Shown one piece after another: positions 42,741 to 51,176 of a stretch of 62,350 nt of DNA. Positions within the stretch are counted from its first letter, which is position 1; the number at the start of each line of letters is the position of its first letter. The translations under genes and the position numbers were made by a program. The notes under the pieces were generated by a model. The model made no database searches and had not been told where the DNA came from. It worked only from the letters and a program-made list of their open reading frames with translations. The DNA comes from Phycisphaerales bacterium. Its GTDB lineage: Bacteria > Planctomycetota > Phycisphaerae > Phycisphaerales > SM1A02. The stretch lies in NCBI GenBank assembly GCA_009691805.1, contig SIAK01000012.1, positions 1 to 62,350 of the forward strand, written 5' to 3'.

Positions 42741-43535
42741 ATGCAAGTGACTTACGGCTCCTATCTCAAAGTTCCTGAACTGCTCGCACTGCAAGTCCCC
42801 GTGTCGAAAGACTCCGCGGGGATTCCCGAGCACGACGAGACGCTCTTCATCATCATCCATCAGGTGTATGAACTCTGGTTCAAGCAGCAGTTGCATGAAG
42901 GTCGGTTTGTCGCGCGTTCGCTGCTCGCGGGCGACGCGGTGCAGGCGAGTTCGACGCTCAAGCGCATGCTGACGATTCTCAAGACGATGGTGCAGCAGAT
43001 TGATGTGCTCGAAACGATGACGCCCGTCTCGTTCTTGAGTTTCCGTAGTTTTCTCGCGAATTCAAGCGGTTTTCAGAGCGCGCAGTTTCGCGAGTTTGAG
43101 TTTCTGCTCGGCAACAAGAACCCGCGCGTGCTCGCACACAACGTCGAAGGTACGCCTGAGCATCGCATCATTCTTGAGCAGTTTGCAGTGCCGACGCTGT
43201 ACGACGCGTTCGCGAAGTTTCTCGCGAAGCTTGGTCACGCGGTGCCGCGCGAGTTACTCGAGCGGGATGTCACGCAATTGCCGCAAGAGTGGCCTGCGAT
43301 GCAGGATCTGCTCCTGACTCTGTATCACCATCATCCCGCGGAACGACAAGTGTGCGAATTGCTTGTCGATCTCGATGAAGGCATCCAAGAGTGGCGCTAC
43401 CGACATGTGAAGATGGTCGAGCGCACGATTGGATTCAAGCAAGGCACGGGAGGAAGTCCGGGCGCGGCGTATCTGCGCTCGACGCTTTTTAATCCGCTCT
43501 TTCCTGATCTTTGGGCGATTCGAACGAGGCTGTAG
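42741..43535 (+). CDS. kynA: Tryptophan 2,3-dioxygenase
   Basis: This haem enzyme opens the tryptophan ring to N-formylkynurenine. Motifs are HDETLFIIIHQVYELWFKQ near residue 30, FLSFRSFLANSSGFQSAQFREFE, and WRYRHVKMVERTIGFKQGTGGS, which holds the proximal His and the substrate loop. Product 264 residues, the normal bacterial size. No other kynurenine gene is adjacent, so it is isolated here. It starts 18 bp after the LptC-like gene. Confidence 0.94.
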   Translation: MQVTYGSYLKVPELLALQVPVSKDSAGIPEHDETLFIIIHQVYELWFKQQLHEGRFVARSLLAGDAVQASSTLKRMLTILKTMVQQIDVLETMTPVSFLSFRSFLANSSGFQSAQFREFEFLLGNKNPRVLAHNVEGTPEHRIILEQFAVPTLYDAFAKFLAKLGHAVPRELLERDVTQLPQEWPAMQDLLLTLYHHHPAERQVCELLVDLDEGIQEWRYRHVKMVERTIGFKQGTGGSPGAAYLRSTLFNPLFPDLWAIRTRL

Positions 43536-43640
43536 ACAGCGCGATCCGTACTCTCGGTGGAACTCCTATACTCATTTCTTCAATCATTCTTGTTCTCCTC
43601 GCATGCCTCTCGCAAGCAATTCCTCCTGAACACCCAGGTG

Positions 43641-44012
43641 ATGATGGCGCGGACGTTGGACGCGACGCGCATCGCGGGGTCTCCTGAAGGGGTGGACGCA
43701 CTCAGCATTCCGCGCCCCGAAGGCGAGGCGGCCGATTGGTACGAGAAGCTGTGTAGTGAACTTCAAGCAGGCGATCTGCTTTTCATCAAGGGCAGTAACA
43801 AGCCAGAGTCAAAGGTCGTGCACGTGATCATTTGGCTCGGGAAGATTGGCGTCGGTCCAGATGCGACGCCGCTGGTCCTCGATTCGACTGGCGGAGGGGT
43901 GAAGGATTCCAACGGTGTCGCCATTCCTTGTGGGATTCACATGCGACCGTTCAGAAAAGGATCTTGGTATCACAGCGCGTTCAGTCACGCGCATCGCATC
44001 GTGCGCTTATAG
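43641..44012 (+). pseudogene. Truncated or degenerate NlpC/P60-like domain
   Basis: The 123-residue frame matches the C-terminal part of NlpC/P60 peptidases: a SIPRPEG segment, LQAGDLLFIKG, VHVIIWLG with the first His, then YHSAFSHAHRI. The catalytic Cys segment (DCSG) is absent. The second His position reads LVLDST, i.e. Asp. Upstream, in another frame (about 43556-43690), a hydrophobic stretch TPILISSIILVLLACLSQA looks like a signal peptide but stops before the domain. A frameshifted, decayed gene is likely; a short inactive protein is possible. Start codon uncertain (43641 or GTG 43557). Confidence 0.5.
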
Positions 44013-44039
44013 TTCACGAGTGCATCTCAGGAAGACTCA

Positions 44040-46628
44040 ATGAGTGACGACATTCCGCCAACGTCCTCGTCCGCACTGAAGGTTGATGTTGTTTTCTCGT
44101 TGCGTCAACGCGTCGACAAACTGGAAGCGCTCTTGCATGCGCATGGCATTGCGATTCCGTCCGATGCGCCTCCCGCGTTCATCGCGCCACCACCGCCAAT
44201 CCCTGTTTCTCCCGAGGAAATCGCGGTCCTGCGGGGTACGCCTCCGCAGTTGCCACCGAGTAGTGTCGAACGATTCGTCGGTGTGAAACTCGCGGCAATC
44301 GCGGGCGCACTCGCTGTGCTTGGCGCGATTGCGTATTTCATCAAATACGCCATCGATGCGGGACTCTTCGGAAGGCTCGGACCGGAATCGAAGTTTGGCG
44401 CGAGCCTCGCCGTCGCTGCGATTTTTCTTGTTGCTGCGGAGACAGTCCGCGCGCGCTACAGCCTCGAAGCGTCACGCGCCTTGTTCTGCGCGGGCGTCGT
44501 TTCACTCTTTGCCGCGGTGTTTGGCGGCGCATTCATGTTGCAGTTGTTCGGTCCTGGATATGCCGCACTGCTCGTGAGCGGTGCGGGACTTGTTGGTGCA
44601 GCGGCTGCTGTGCGAAGCAATTCTCCGATGGTCGGCGTGCTCTCGCTGCTTGGTGGCATTGCATTGCCGATCGTGAACGGATTCTCCGAAGGTGCGCTGC
44701 TCGTTGGCATTGAACTCACCGTGGTGCTGGTGATTGCAGTCGTCGTCACATCACTTGGCACGATGAGTTTCGCGCGCGTGCGCGATGTTGCATTGGTTGG
44801 CGGAGTTCCGCTTTCGATTGCGTGGGCAGCGGAAGCGAATCCTTCGTCCACCGAGAGCGCGCTCTTCATCGTGTTGTGGTGGGGGATCCTCGCGGGTAGT
44901 TGCGTGTTTGAGGCGATGCGCGGACGAAGCGCGATCGACAACTCGGTCACGCTTGCGGCAGCGAGTGCGGCGGCGCTGCTTGGATTGATCGTGTCGGCGC
45001 TGCTTGGATCGATCGGCGCAGCAGGCGGCGGTTCGAGTTTCTCGGATCCACTTGCGTACTTGCCGCTGCTCATCGGCGGAGGGCTTGCAATCGCGGCGTT
45101 TCAATTGCGCGCGATTGGACAACCGATGGACGATGACGAACGCGCGGCAGATCCGTCGGAAATCGACGCAGGCGCGGTGGCTTGTCAAATGCTCAGCAGC
45201 GTTGCGATGGGATGCGCGCCACTCGCTGTACTCACCGCTCTCGGCGTGTTTCTCGATGGAACAGGGATGGCGATCGGCGCGGCAGGAGTGGCGACGTTGC
45301 TCGCGTTCGGGATGCATCGCACGCGCAGTTTCGCGCTGCTCCCCGCATGCATTCTCGCGTCGTTCTTCGCGCTCTTCGCGAGCTTGTATGAACTGCTGTC
45401 CGGTCCAAGTGTGATCTGGTCCACACCATCGTGGACGTTCGCGAATGCATCGAAGTCTGACTTGATGGCGTACTTGTTTGCCGTTCACATTACAGTTGGA
45501 CAGATCGGAGGAGCGGTGGCAATTGTGCTGCTCTTCCTCCCGCTCGTTTTAGGCGCTTGGCCGCGCGCGCTCGCAGCGTCGATGGCAGGGCTCGCGAGTC
45601 TGTTGTTCCTTGTGCTCACGGCGGACATGTTCGGTCCGTTTCTTCTGTGCGCCGCGCACAGCGCGATCGTCTTCGCGTTGGTGTTCACGTGGCGTGATGG
45701 AAGTCGATTGACGAAGACAGCGCGACTCTCGCTCGGCATTTGGCACGCGCTCATCGCGCTCATCGCGATGTGGACTGGAGAGATTTGGTGCGCGCAGTTT
45801 GAGCAAGATTCTTGGAGTGACGTCGCGCTGCTGTCTGCGATGATCGCGATTCCGCACGCGGCGACGATGAGCCTGCGCGTATTCCTTACGAGTAGGGCGA
45901 TCGGTTGGCTGGACGCGATCGTTGCACTCTTGATGACCGCTGCGACGGCGTACCTTGTGCTTGCCCATGCGTATGGTCGGCACTCTTCCGCAGACAGCAT
46001 CATTGTGGGTTTGATCTTGACCCTCGCAGCGTGCAGTGGCGTGATTGCGTTGCTCGCGTACTGGCGTCGATCACTCGCACTCGGACGGGCGGCAGCAATC
46101 GCCGCGCTGCCAGGGCTCTTCGTCGTCTCGCAGATCGCGCTTCTCATCGTCTTTACAGATCGTCAGAGTGCGCTCCAAGGATCGACCGCATGGGAGTTTG
46201 CTGCGTTCGCGCCGCTCGTGACATTGCTCTTCAGTCGCAAAGTCTTGCGTGCACTCGGCGCGACGGCAATCACATCCCAAAGCACGAAGAGTACGCTGCA
46301 AGGTGTCGCGCTGGCGTCCTTTGTTGCGGCGTGCGTCGTTGTGATCAGCGCGCTCTTCGATGGTCAGCCAGGGGCGGCGATGCTTGTGAGTTTGCTCGGC
46401 GTGAGCGCGATCGGTTGTTTGCTGTGGGGGTTCAAATGTGCAGTCGCGGGCGCGCGATGGGTTGGGCTCGGATTACTTGCGCTCCTTGCGCTCCGACTCA
46501 TCTTCATCGACCTCGCGCAGACGTCCGCCCTTGTTCGCGTGCTGTTGCTCTTCGTCGCTGGAGTGGTGCTCGTTGGAACAAGCATCGCCTATGCAGTGCT
46601 TCGCCCCAAGCCGAACGTGCCGAGTTGA
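44040..46628 (+). CDS. DUF2339-family multi-pass membrane protein
   Basis: The 862-residue product begins with a short coiled-coil segment (VFSLRQRVDKLEALLHAHG), a Pro-rich linker, and then about 25 closely spaced hydrophobic segments. GVKLAAIAGALAVLGAIAYFIKYAID at about residue 80 is the recognisable start of DUF2339 proteins. The function of the family is unknown; some members sit near envelope genes. AGGAAG precedes the ATG. It converges on iscX with only 4 bp between the stops. Confidence 0.85.
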   Translation: MSDDIPPTSSSALKVDVVFSLRQRVDKLEALLHAHGIAIPSDAPPAFIAPPPPIPVSPEEIAVLRGTPPQLPPSSVERFVGVKLAAIAGALAVLGAIAYFIKYAIDAGLFGRLGPESKFGASLAVAAIFLVAAETVRARYSLEASRALFCAGVVSLFAAVFGGAFMLQLFGPGYAALLVSGAGLVGAAAAVRSNSPMVGVLSLLGGIALPIVNGFSEGALLVGIELTVVLVIAVVVTSLGTMSFARVRDVALVGGVPLSIAWAAEANPSSTESALFIVLWWGILAGSCVFEAMRGRSAIDNSVTLAAASAAALLGLIVSALLGSIGAAGGGSSFSDPLAYLPLLIGGGLAIAAFQLRAIGQPMDDDERAADPSEIDAGAVACQMLSSVAMGCAPLAVLTALGVFLDGTGMAIGAAGVATLLAFGMHRTRSFALLPACILASFFALFASLYELLSGPSVIWSTPSWTFANASKSDLMAYLFAVHITVGQIGGAVAIVLLFLPLVLGAWPRALAASMAGLASLLFLVLTADMFGPFLLCAAHSAIVFALVFTWRDGSRLTKTARLSLGIWHALIALIAMWTGEIWCAQFEQDSWSDVALLSAMIAIPHAATMSLRVFLTSRAIGWLDAIVALLMTAATAYLVLAHAYGRHSSADSIIVGLILTLAACSGVIALLAYWRRSLALGRAAAIAALPGLFVVSQIALLIVFTDRQSALQGSTAWEFAAFAPLVTLLFSRKVLRALGATAITSQSTKSTLQGVALASFVAACVVVISALFDGQPGAAMLVSLLGVSAIGCLLWGFKCAVAGARWVGLGLLALLALRLIFIDLAQTSALVRVLLLFVAGVVLVGTSIAYAVLRPKPNVPS

Positions 46629-46632
46629 TCGC

Positions 46633-46830
46633 TCAAGCTTTCTCGTCGATCCAATGTTGTTGGATCGCCTCGAGAATGCGCTCGTTGCATGGATGACCAG
46701 TTTGTTCGGCGAAATCAGGTAGCGCGGTCACGAGGGCACGCAGCGCAGGAAAACTGATCGTTGTTGGGTCGATGTGCGCGTGAGAGTCCGCGAGCGCTTC
46801 CGCAATGTCTTGTACATCGAGCCAGTGCAT
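46633..46830 (-). CDS. iscX: Iron-sulfur cluster assembly protein IscX
   Basis: IscX binds IscS and modulates Fe-S assembly. The 65-residue product starts MHWLDVQDIAEALADSH and ends NERILEAIQQHWIDEKA, closely following the pattern W-D-x-x-I-A-x-x-L, DP..I.F and the helix N-E-x-I-L-E-A-I-x-x-x-W-x-D-E of IscX. Start at ATG 46830. It follows the ferredoxin gene by 20 bp. iscSUA and hscBA are not adjacent, so the ISC genes must lie elsewhere or be replaced by another system. Confidence 0.9.
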   Translation of the reverse strand: MHWLDVQDIAEALADSHAHIDPTTISFPALRALVTALPDFAEQTGHPCNERILEAIQQHWIDEKA

Positions 46831-46850
46831 GAAGGTGGCGGCTCCTGACT

Positions 46851-47249
46851 CTAGTGCGGGACTTCTTTGACGGCGTTGCGATTCCAGGAGGGAACGCGCA
46901 CGATGATCGGTTGGGTTCCCTTGATCTCGCATTGGCAAGCGAGTCGTGAATTGCGCTGAATTGCTGGTGCTTCTTCGACGCGATCTTCTTCGTCTTCCGT
47001 TGCGTCCTTGATCTGATCCATGCCGCGCTCGACATAGATGTGACACGTCGAACAGGCGCAAACACCACCGCACGCGTGCTCAATATTGATCCCGTGCTCA
47101 AGCGCGAGTTCAAGCAGCGACTCGCCCTCGCCGCCCATGCAGGTCCATTGTTTCTGCGGAGTTCCAGTCAACGCTTCCGCGTCTTCAAGTTCAAAGGTCA
47201 CGCTCACAATGGGCGGGCCGTGGGGATGATCGGATTGTTTCATATGCAT
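46851..47249 (-). CDS. fdx: ISC-type 2Fe-2S ferredoxin
   Basis: The protein carries the 2Fe-2S ligands C-x5-C-x2-C in HACGGVCACSTC and a last Cys in LACQCEI, the arrangement of the ISC ferredoxin, where it supplies electrons for cluster assembly. It also keeps the DEEDRVEEAPAIQRNSRLACQ segment. Product 132 residues from ATG 47249, with a 30-residue N-terminal extension (an alternative ATG lies at 47243). It shares an operon with iscX, and its promoter overlaps that of rlmN. Confidence 0.93.
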   Translation of the reverse strand: MHMKQSDHPHGPPIVSVTFELEDAEALTGTPQKQWTCMGGEGESLLELALEHGINIEHACGGVCACSTCHIYVERGMDQIKDATEDEEDRVEEAPAIQRNSRLACQCEIKGTQPIIVRVPSWNRNAVKEVPH

Positions 47250-47268
47250 AAGTGGAATCTCGGCGGAA

Positions 47269-47284
47269 AGTGTAGGGGTACACT
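47269..47284. promoter_or_regulatory. Divergent -10 boxes forming an inverted repeat (fdx / rlmN)
   Basis: AGTGTAGGGGTACACT is a perfect inverted repeat with a 4-nt centre. Each arm is a TACACT -10 box: the plus copy lies 6 nt before the rlmN GTG, and the minus copy 19 nt before the fdx ATG. The overlap means the two promoters probably compete. Confidence 0.5.
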
Positions 47285-47290
47285 CGTAGG

Positions 47291-48421
47291 GTGGAGCCCA
47301 CGCCTGACTGCGAATCTTTTGTTTTTCCGCATCCGCTCGGTTGTACGCGCGAGCAGTTTGTCGCGGCTGCGGCGAAGTTGCCGCGTGCGATTCGTCCCAC
47401 GCCGCACAACGCATTGCTTGCGTATCGCGCGCTGTTTCGCGAAGGCGTGATCCCTTCGTTCGCTCCGTTTGAAGTGCATCCTGTTGTACGAGAGTCGCGC
47501 GAAACCCTCGAAGATCGCGAAGGTCACGGTCCGATTGAAACGGTGAAGTTTGTGTTACGGCATGACGATGGACTCGAAACCGAATCGGTGATCATCCCCA
47601 TGATTCGCGGCGATCGCGTGACGACCACGCTCTGCGTGTCGAGCCAGATTGGCTGCGCGATGGGTTGCACATTCTGTGAGACTGCGCAGATGGGGCTCAT
47701 GAAAAGTCTCACCGCAGAGCAGATCGTGATGCAGTGGTGGGTCTCGACGTACCGCGTCGGCGTGCGACCGAAGAACATCGTTTTCATGGGCATGGGCGAG
47801 CCGACGGACAATCTCGACGCAGTCCTTGCTGCGGTGGAGATATTCGCGAGCCATGATGGCGGGCATGTTCCTGCGACGAACATCACGATTTCGACAGTCG
47901 GGAATCCGCTTGGGATCGCGCGCATTGGTGAACTTGTCGATCGACACGGATTTCACAAGTTGAATCTTGCGGTCAGTCTCAACGCGCCCAATGACAGCGT
48001 CCGCAATCAGATCATGCCTGTGAATCGCGCTTGGAACATGGCAATACTGCGCGACGCGATTGTCGCGTTTCCCAAGTACGGCAGAGGCGCGATGTGCATC
48101 GAATACGTATTGATTCCTGGCGTGAATGATGCGCCTGAACATTGCGATGAGGTGTGCGCGTATCTGAAGGGCATTCGCTGTTCGCTCAACGTGATTCCAT
48201 ACAACCCGCGTCGCAACTCTCCATGGCCAGCACCGACGGAAGAGTCCGTCCTCGCGTTTATGGCGCGCGCGATTGAGCAGGGACAGTTCACGAAACGACG
48301 CGGCACGAAGGGTCGTTCGCAAATGGCTGCGTGCGGTCAACTTGGCAATGAAGAGATTCGCAAGCGCAAGTTCGTTGGTCTTGCGATTGAAGGCACTGCT
48401 GCTCGGAGCGCGGAAGCATGA
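47291..48421 (+). CDS. rlmN: RlmN-like 23S rRNA (adenine-C2) methyltransferase
   Basis: RlmN is a radical SAM enzyme that methylates 23S A2503 and tRNA A37. The radical motif is CAMGCTFC, followed by VFMGMGEPTDNLD, SVGNP-like STVGNPLGI, LNLAVSLNAPND and NVIPYNPRRNSPWP. The second catalytic Cys is in AACGQL near the C-terminus. Product 376 residues. Start is GTG, 6 nt after a -10 box, consistent with a leaderless mRNA. The stop overlaps the next ORF by ATGA. A Cfr-like C8 methyltransferase is less likely but cannot be excluded. Confidence 0.9.
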   Translation: MEPTPDCESFVFPHPLGCTREQFVAAAAKLPRAIRPTPHNALLAYRALFREGVIPSFAPFEVHPVVRESRETLEDREGHGPIETVKFVLRHDDGLETESVIIPMIRGDRVTTTLCVSSQIGCAMGCTFCETAQMGLMKSLTAEQIVMQWWVSTYRVGVRPKNIVFMGMGEPTDNLDAVLAAVEIFASHDGGHVPATNITISTVGNPLGIARIGELVDRHGFHKLNLAVSLNAPNDSVRNQIMPVNRAWNMAILRDAIVAFPKYGRGAMCIEYVLIPGVNDAPEHCDEVCAYLKGIRCSLNVIPYNPRRNSPWPAPTEESVLAFMARAIEQGQFTKRRGTKGRSQMAACGQLGNEEIRKRKFVGLAIEGTAARSAEA

Positions 48422-50358
48422 GTGATTCCACCCGAACGAGTCGGCAACGCTTCAGTAGTTATCGCGAGGAACTTGCGAGCCGTCCAATCGGTGCGCGAGC
48501 GAAGGACACCGTTGGCGTGAAGTCGAAGTCCGCGCGCGCGCGAACATTCGGCGCGCTCTTGCGTGCGTATTTTCTCTTACTCCGCATCGAGCGCCGCACG
48601 CTTGTGCTTTCGTTTGCGACACTCGGTTGTGCAACGTTGCTTGGCCTCGCGCCACCCGCGTCGATCAAGATTGCAGTTGACTGCGTGTTTGGAAGTGAGC
48701 CCGCGCCCGCGTGGTTGCAGAGCGCGGGCGCATGGTTTGTCGAAGGAGCGCTTTCGCCTTCCGCGCTCTTGGCGGTGCTTGCGGGCATCACGCTCAGCGT
48801 TGTCATGCTGAAGGTTGGTGTGGGACTTGTGGGACGGCATCGTGCGACCCAATTGGCCAAGCGGCTGCAAACGCGCGTGCGCAAAGCGGCGTTTCAGAAG
48901 GCGATTCGGCTTCCCTTGCCGCGCGTGCAGCAGTTGCGCGCGGGCGGTGTTGCGAGCCTCTTGCGTGAAGATGCAGGGGCTGCGGGCGAGTTGGTTTTCG
49001 GGCTGCTCTACAACCCATTTCGCGCCGGCATTCAATTGCTCGGCTGCATCACCATTCTCGCCTACACAGATTGGCGATTGCTCGTCGGCGCGCTGCTGCT
49101 CTTGCCGATGGTGTGGTACAGCCATCGCACCTGGATCGGTCGCATTCGCCCGATTTATCGTGATCTCAAGAAGGTGCGTGACGAAACAGATGGTCACGCA
49201 GCGGAAAGTTTCAGCGGCATTCGCATCGTGCGCGGCTTTGCGCGTGAAGGTGCGGAGGGCAATCGATTCGTCCGCAACATCGGCGTGCAGGCGCGAACAG
49301 AAATGTTCGTCTGGTGGTGGTCACGCGGCGTCGAGATTTCCTGGGAGCTCTTCGTGCCTATCGCGACTGTCGCGCTGCTCTGGTACGGAGGCACGCAGGT
49401 TGTCGCGGGAGTTCTCACCGCGGGCGATCTCGTGATGTTCCTGACGTACGTGACGATTCTGCTAGGTCCGCTCGAAGTACTCGCGAACACGGCGACAAAC
49501 TTGCAGACGCAATTGGCGAGCCTTGATCGCACGCTCGATCTTCTCGAGGAACCAGATGAGTTTGACGGCGCGCGCGGTTCGTTGCCGCTGCGTAAGGAAC
49601 TCGTGCGTGGCGAAATCCGCTTTGATCATGTGAGTTTCTCGTATCCCAACAGTGATCGCCGCGTGCTTGACGATGTTTCGTTCAGTGTGCAGAAGGGCGC
49701 GGTGATTGCACTCGTCGGCCACTCCGGCGCAGGAAAGACAACGCTCACGAATCTTGTCGCGCGTTTCTATGACCCGCTTGAAGGCAGCATCTCACTCGAT
49801 GGAGTGTGCATCCGCGATCTCTGTCTTGAGGAGTATCGAAGTCTGCTCGGCATTGTCGAACAAGATGTGTTTCTCTTTGACGGAACGCTTGGCGAGAACA
49901 TCGCCTACGCAAGACCAAGCGCGAGTGCAGAAGAGATTCGTGAAGCGGCGCGAGTTGCGCGCGCGGACATTTTCATCGAGCGATGCGAACTCGGATACGA
50001 CACGCGCATTGGCGAGCGTGGCGTTCGACTGAGCGGAGGCGAGCGGCAGCGACTTGCACTTGCGCGCGCGGTGCTCGCGAATCCCCGCATTCTCATTCTT
50101 GATGAAGCGACGAGCAGCCTTGACACAGAGAGTGAGCGATTCATCCAAGCCGCGCTGCGAGAGATTTTCCCAGGTCGCACGAGCTTCGTCATCGCGCATC
50201 GGCTCTCGACGATTCAAGAGGCGGATCTCATTCTCGTGCTCGAAGACGGTCGCATTGTCGAGCGCGGAACACACGCGGAATTGATGGAGACGAGCGGGCA
50301 CTATGCGAAGATGGTCACGCTGCAAACCGAGCCAATCCGCGTGAAAACGACGGTTTAG
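48418..50358 (+). CDS. ABC transporter, MsbA-like half-transporter
   Basis: A fused membrane-plus-ATPase half-transporter. After a 40-residue cytoplasmic tail come six hydrophobic helices (about residues 55-330) and the nucleotide-binding domain: Walker A VGHSGAGKTT, Q-loop IVEQDVFLF, signature RLSGGERQRLALARAV, Walker B ILILDEATSSLD and H-loop VIAHRLSTI. This form fits MsbA, lipid flippases or drug exporters. The substrate is unknown, but LPS genes elsewhere in the window make MsbA-like lipid A export plausible. Product 646 residues. The stop overlaps the stop of the opposite gene. Confidence 0.93.
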   Translation: MSDSTRTSRQRFSSYREELASRPIGARAKDTVGVKSKSARARTFGALLRAYFLLLRIERRTLVLSFATLGCATLLGLAPPASIKIAVDCVFGSEPAPAWLQSAGAWFVEGALSPSALLAVLAGITLSVVMLKVGVGLVGRHRATQLAKRLQTRVRKAAFQKAIRLPLPRVQQLRAGGVASLLREDAGAAGELVFGLLYNPFRAGIQLLGCITILAYTDWRLLVGALLLLPMVWYSHRTWIGRIRPIYRDLKKVRDETDGHAAESFSGIRIVRGFAREGAEGNRFVRNIGVQARTEMFVWWWSRGVEISWELFVPIATVALLWYGGTQVVAGVLTAGDLVMFLTYVTILLGPLEVLANTATNLQTQLASLDRTLDLLEEPDEFDGARGSLPLRKELVRGEIRFDHVSFSYPNSDRRVLDDVSFSVQKGAVIALVGHSGAGKTTLTNLVARFYDPLEGSISLDGVCIRDLCLEEYRSLLGIVEQDVFLFDGTLGENIAYARPSASAEEIREAARVARADIFIERCELGYDTRIGERGVRLSGGERQRLALARAVLANPRILILDEATSSLDTESERFIQAALREIFPGRTSFVIAHRLSTIQEADLILVLEDGRIVERGTHAELMETSGHYAKMVTLQTEPIRVKTTV

Positions 50359-51176
50359 CAGGGCTTCGAATACTCGTGGCCGCATTCACTGCAACAATTA
50401 TTTTGCGTGCGGCGTGGGTATCCACATTCGCGGCACGCACCGCGTGTCCAATTGCGTCGTGCATCTTTGGTGAGAAGCAAGACGCACGCGGGACCGCAGA
50501 GCCAGAAGAGACCCATGAGGCCGACGATGATTGCCCAAAATGCGCCGAGTGAGCACACGCAATCTGTCTTGCGTCGCGCGAGTAGAAAGAGCGGAATGCC
50601 GAGCGCGAGTTCGATCGCACTGCCTGCGAAAATGCGGCGAGTCAGGAGCGCGATCGCATTGGGGTCGCGCGTGTTGCCTGTCTTCCACAACACAAGAGTC
50701 CAGACAACGCCAAGTGCAGCCCACGCGCTGATCATAATCATCCCCAACCCAACAGAGGAGATGATGGCATCGGAACCTTCGGCGGATATCCGCGCGTCTG
50801 GCAGGTAGATCATCGCGGTATGCACGATCGCCAAAGCGAGCGCGAACGAGAGCAATGATGCGATGCACGCTGCCGCGATCACACTCGTGCGCAAACTTCG
50901 CCCCGTCGCTTGCAACCGCAGTGGACCCACGAGTGGCGCGAGGAAGAACACTTGAAGCAGCGCGAAGCAAGCCGACACCACGAGGAGGATCGCCGAATTC
51001 ATTGGATCGAGGATCATCCCGACCGTGACCGTCACATACTCAGTGAATGCATAATACGTTCCGCCGCCGCAGAATTCGAGGACGTTGTACGTGCTCCATA
51101 TTCCAATCCAATAGCTGAACAGCGCGAAGCAGAAAACACACAGCAGCATCAAGGATCGCTTGGCGGTTGCGTTCAT
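50355..51176 (-). CDS. Membrane protein with C-terminal zinc ribbon
   Basis: No named family. The 273-residue product has six or so hydrophobic segments, then a C-terminal CREC and CSEC zinc ribbon (residues about 250-270). The last residues are HEYSKPC. It overlaps the end of the PdeM-like gene (ATGA) and its stop codon overlaps that of the ABC gene. Its zinc ribbon plus helices resemble the protein at 13669, though there the ribbon is at the N-terminus. Function unknown. Confidence 0.7.
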   Translation of the reverse strand: MNATAKRSLMLLCVFCFALFSYWIGIWSTYNVLEFCGGGTYYAFTEYVTVTVGMILDPMNSAILLVVSACFALLQVFFLAPLVGPLRLQATGRSLRTSVIAAACIASLLSFALALAIVHTAMIYLPDARISAEGSDAIISSVGLGMIMISAWAALGVVWTLVLWKTGNTRDPNAIALLTRRIFAGSAIELALGIPLFLLARRKTDCVCSLGAFWAIIVGLMGLFWLCGPACVLLLTKDARRNWTRGACRECGYPRRTQNNCCSECGHEYSKPC

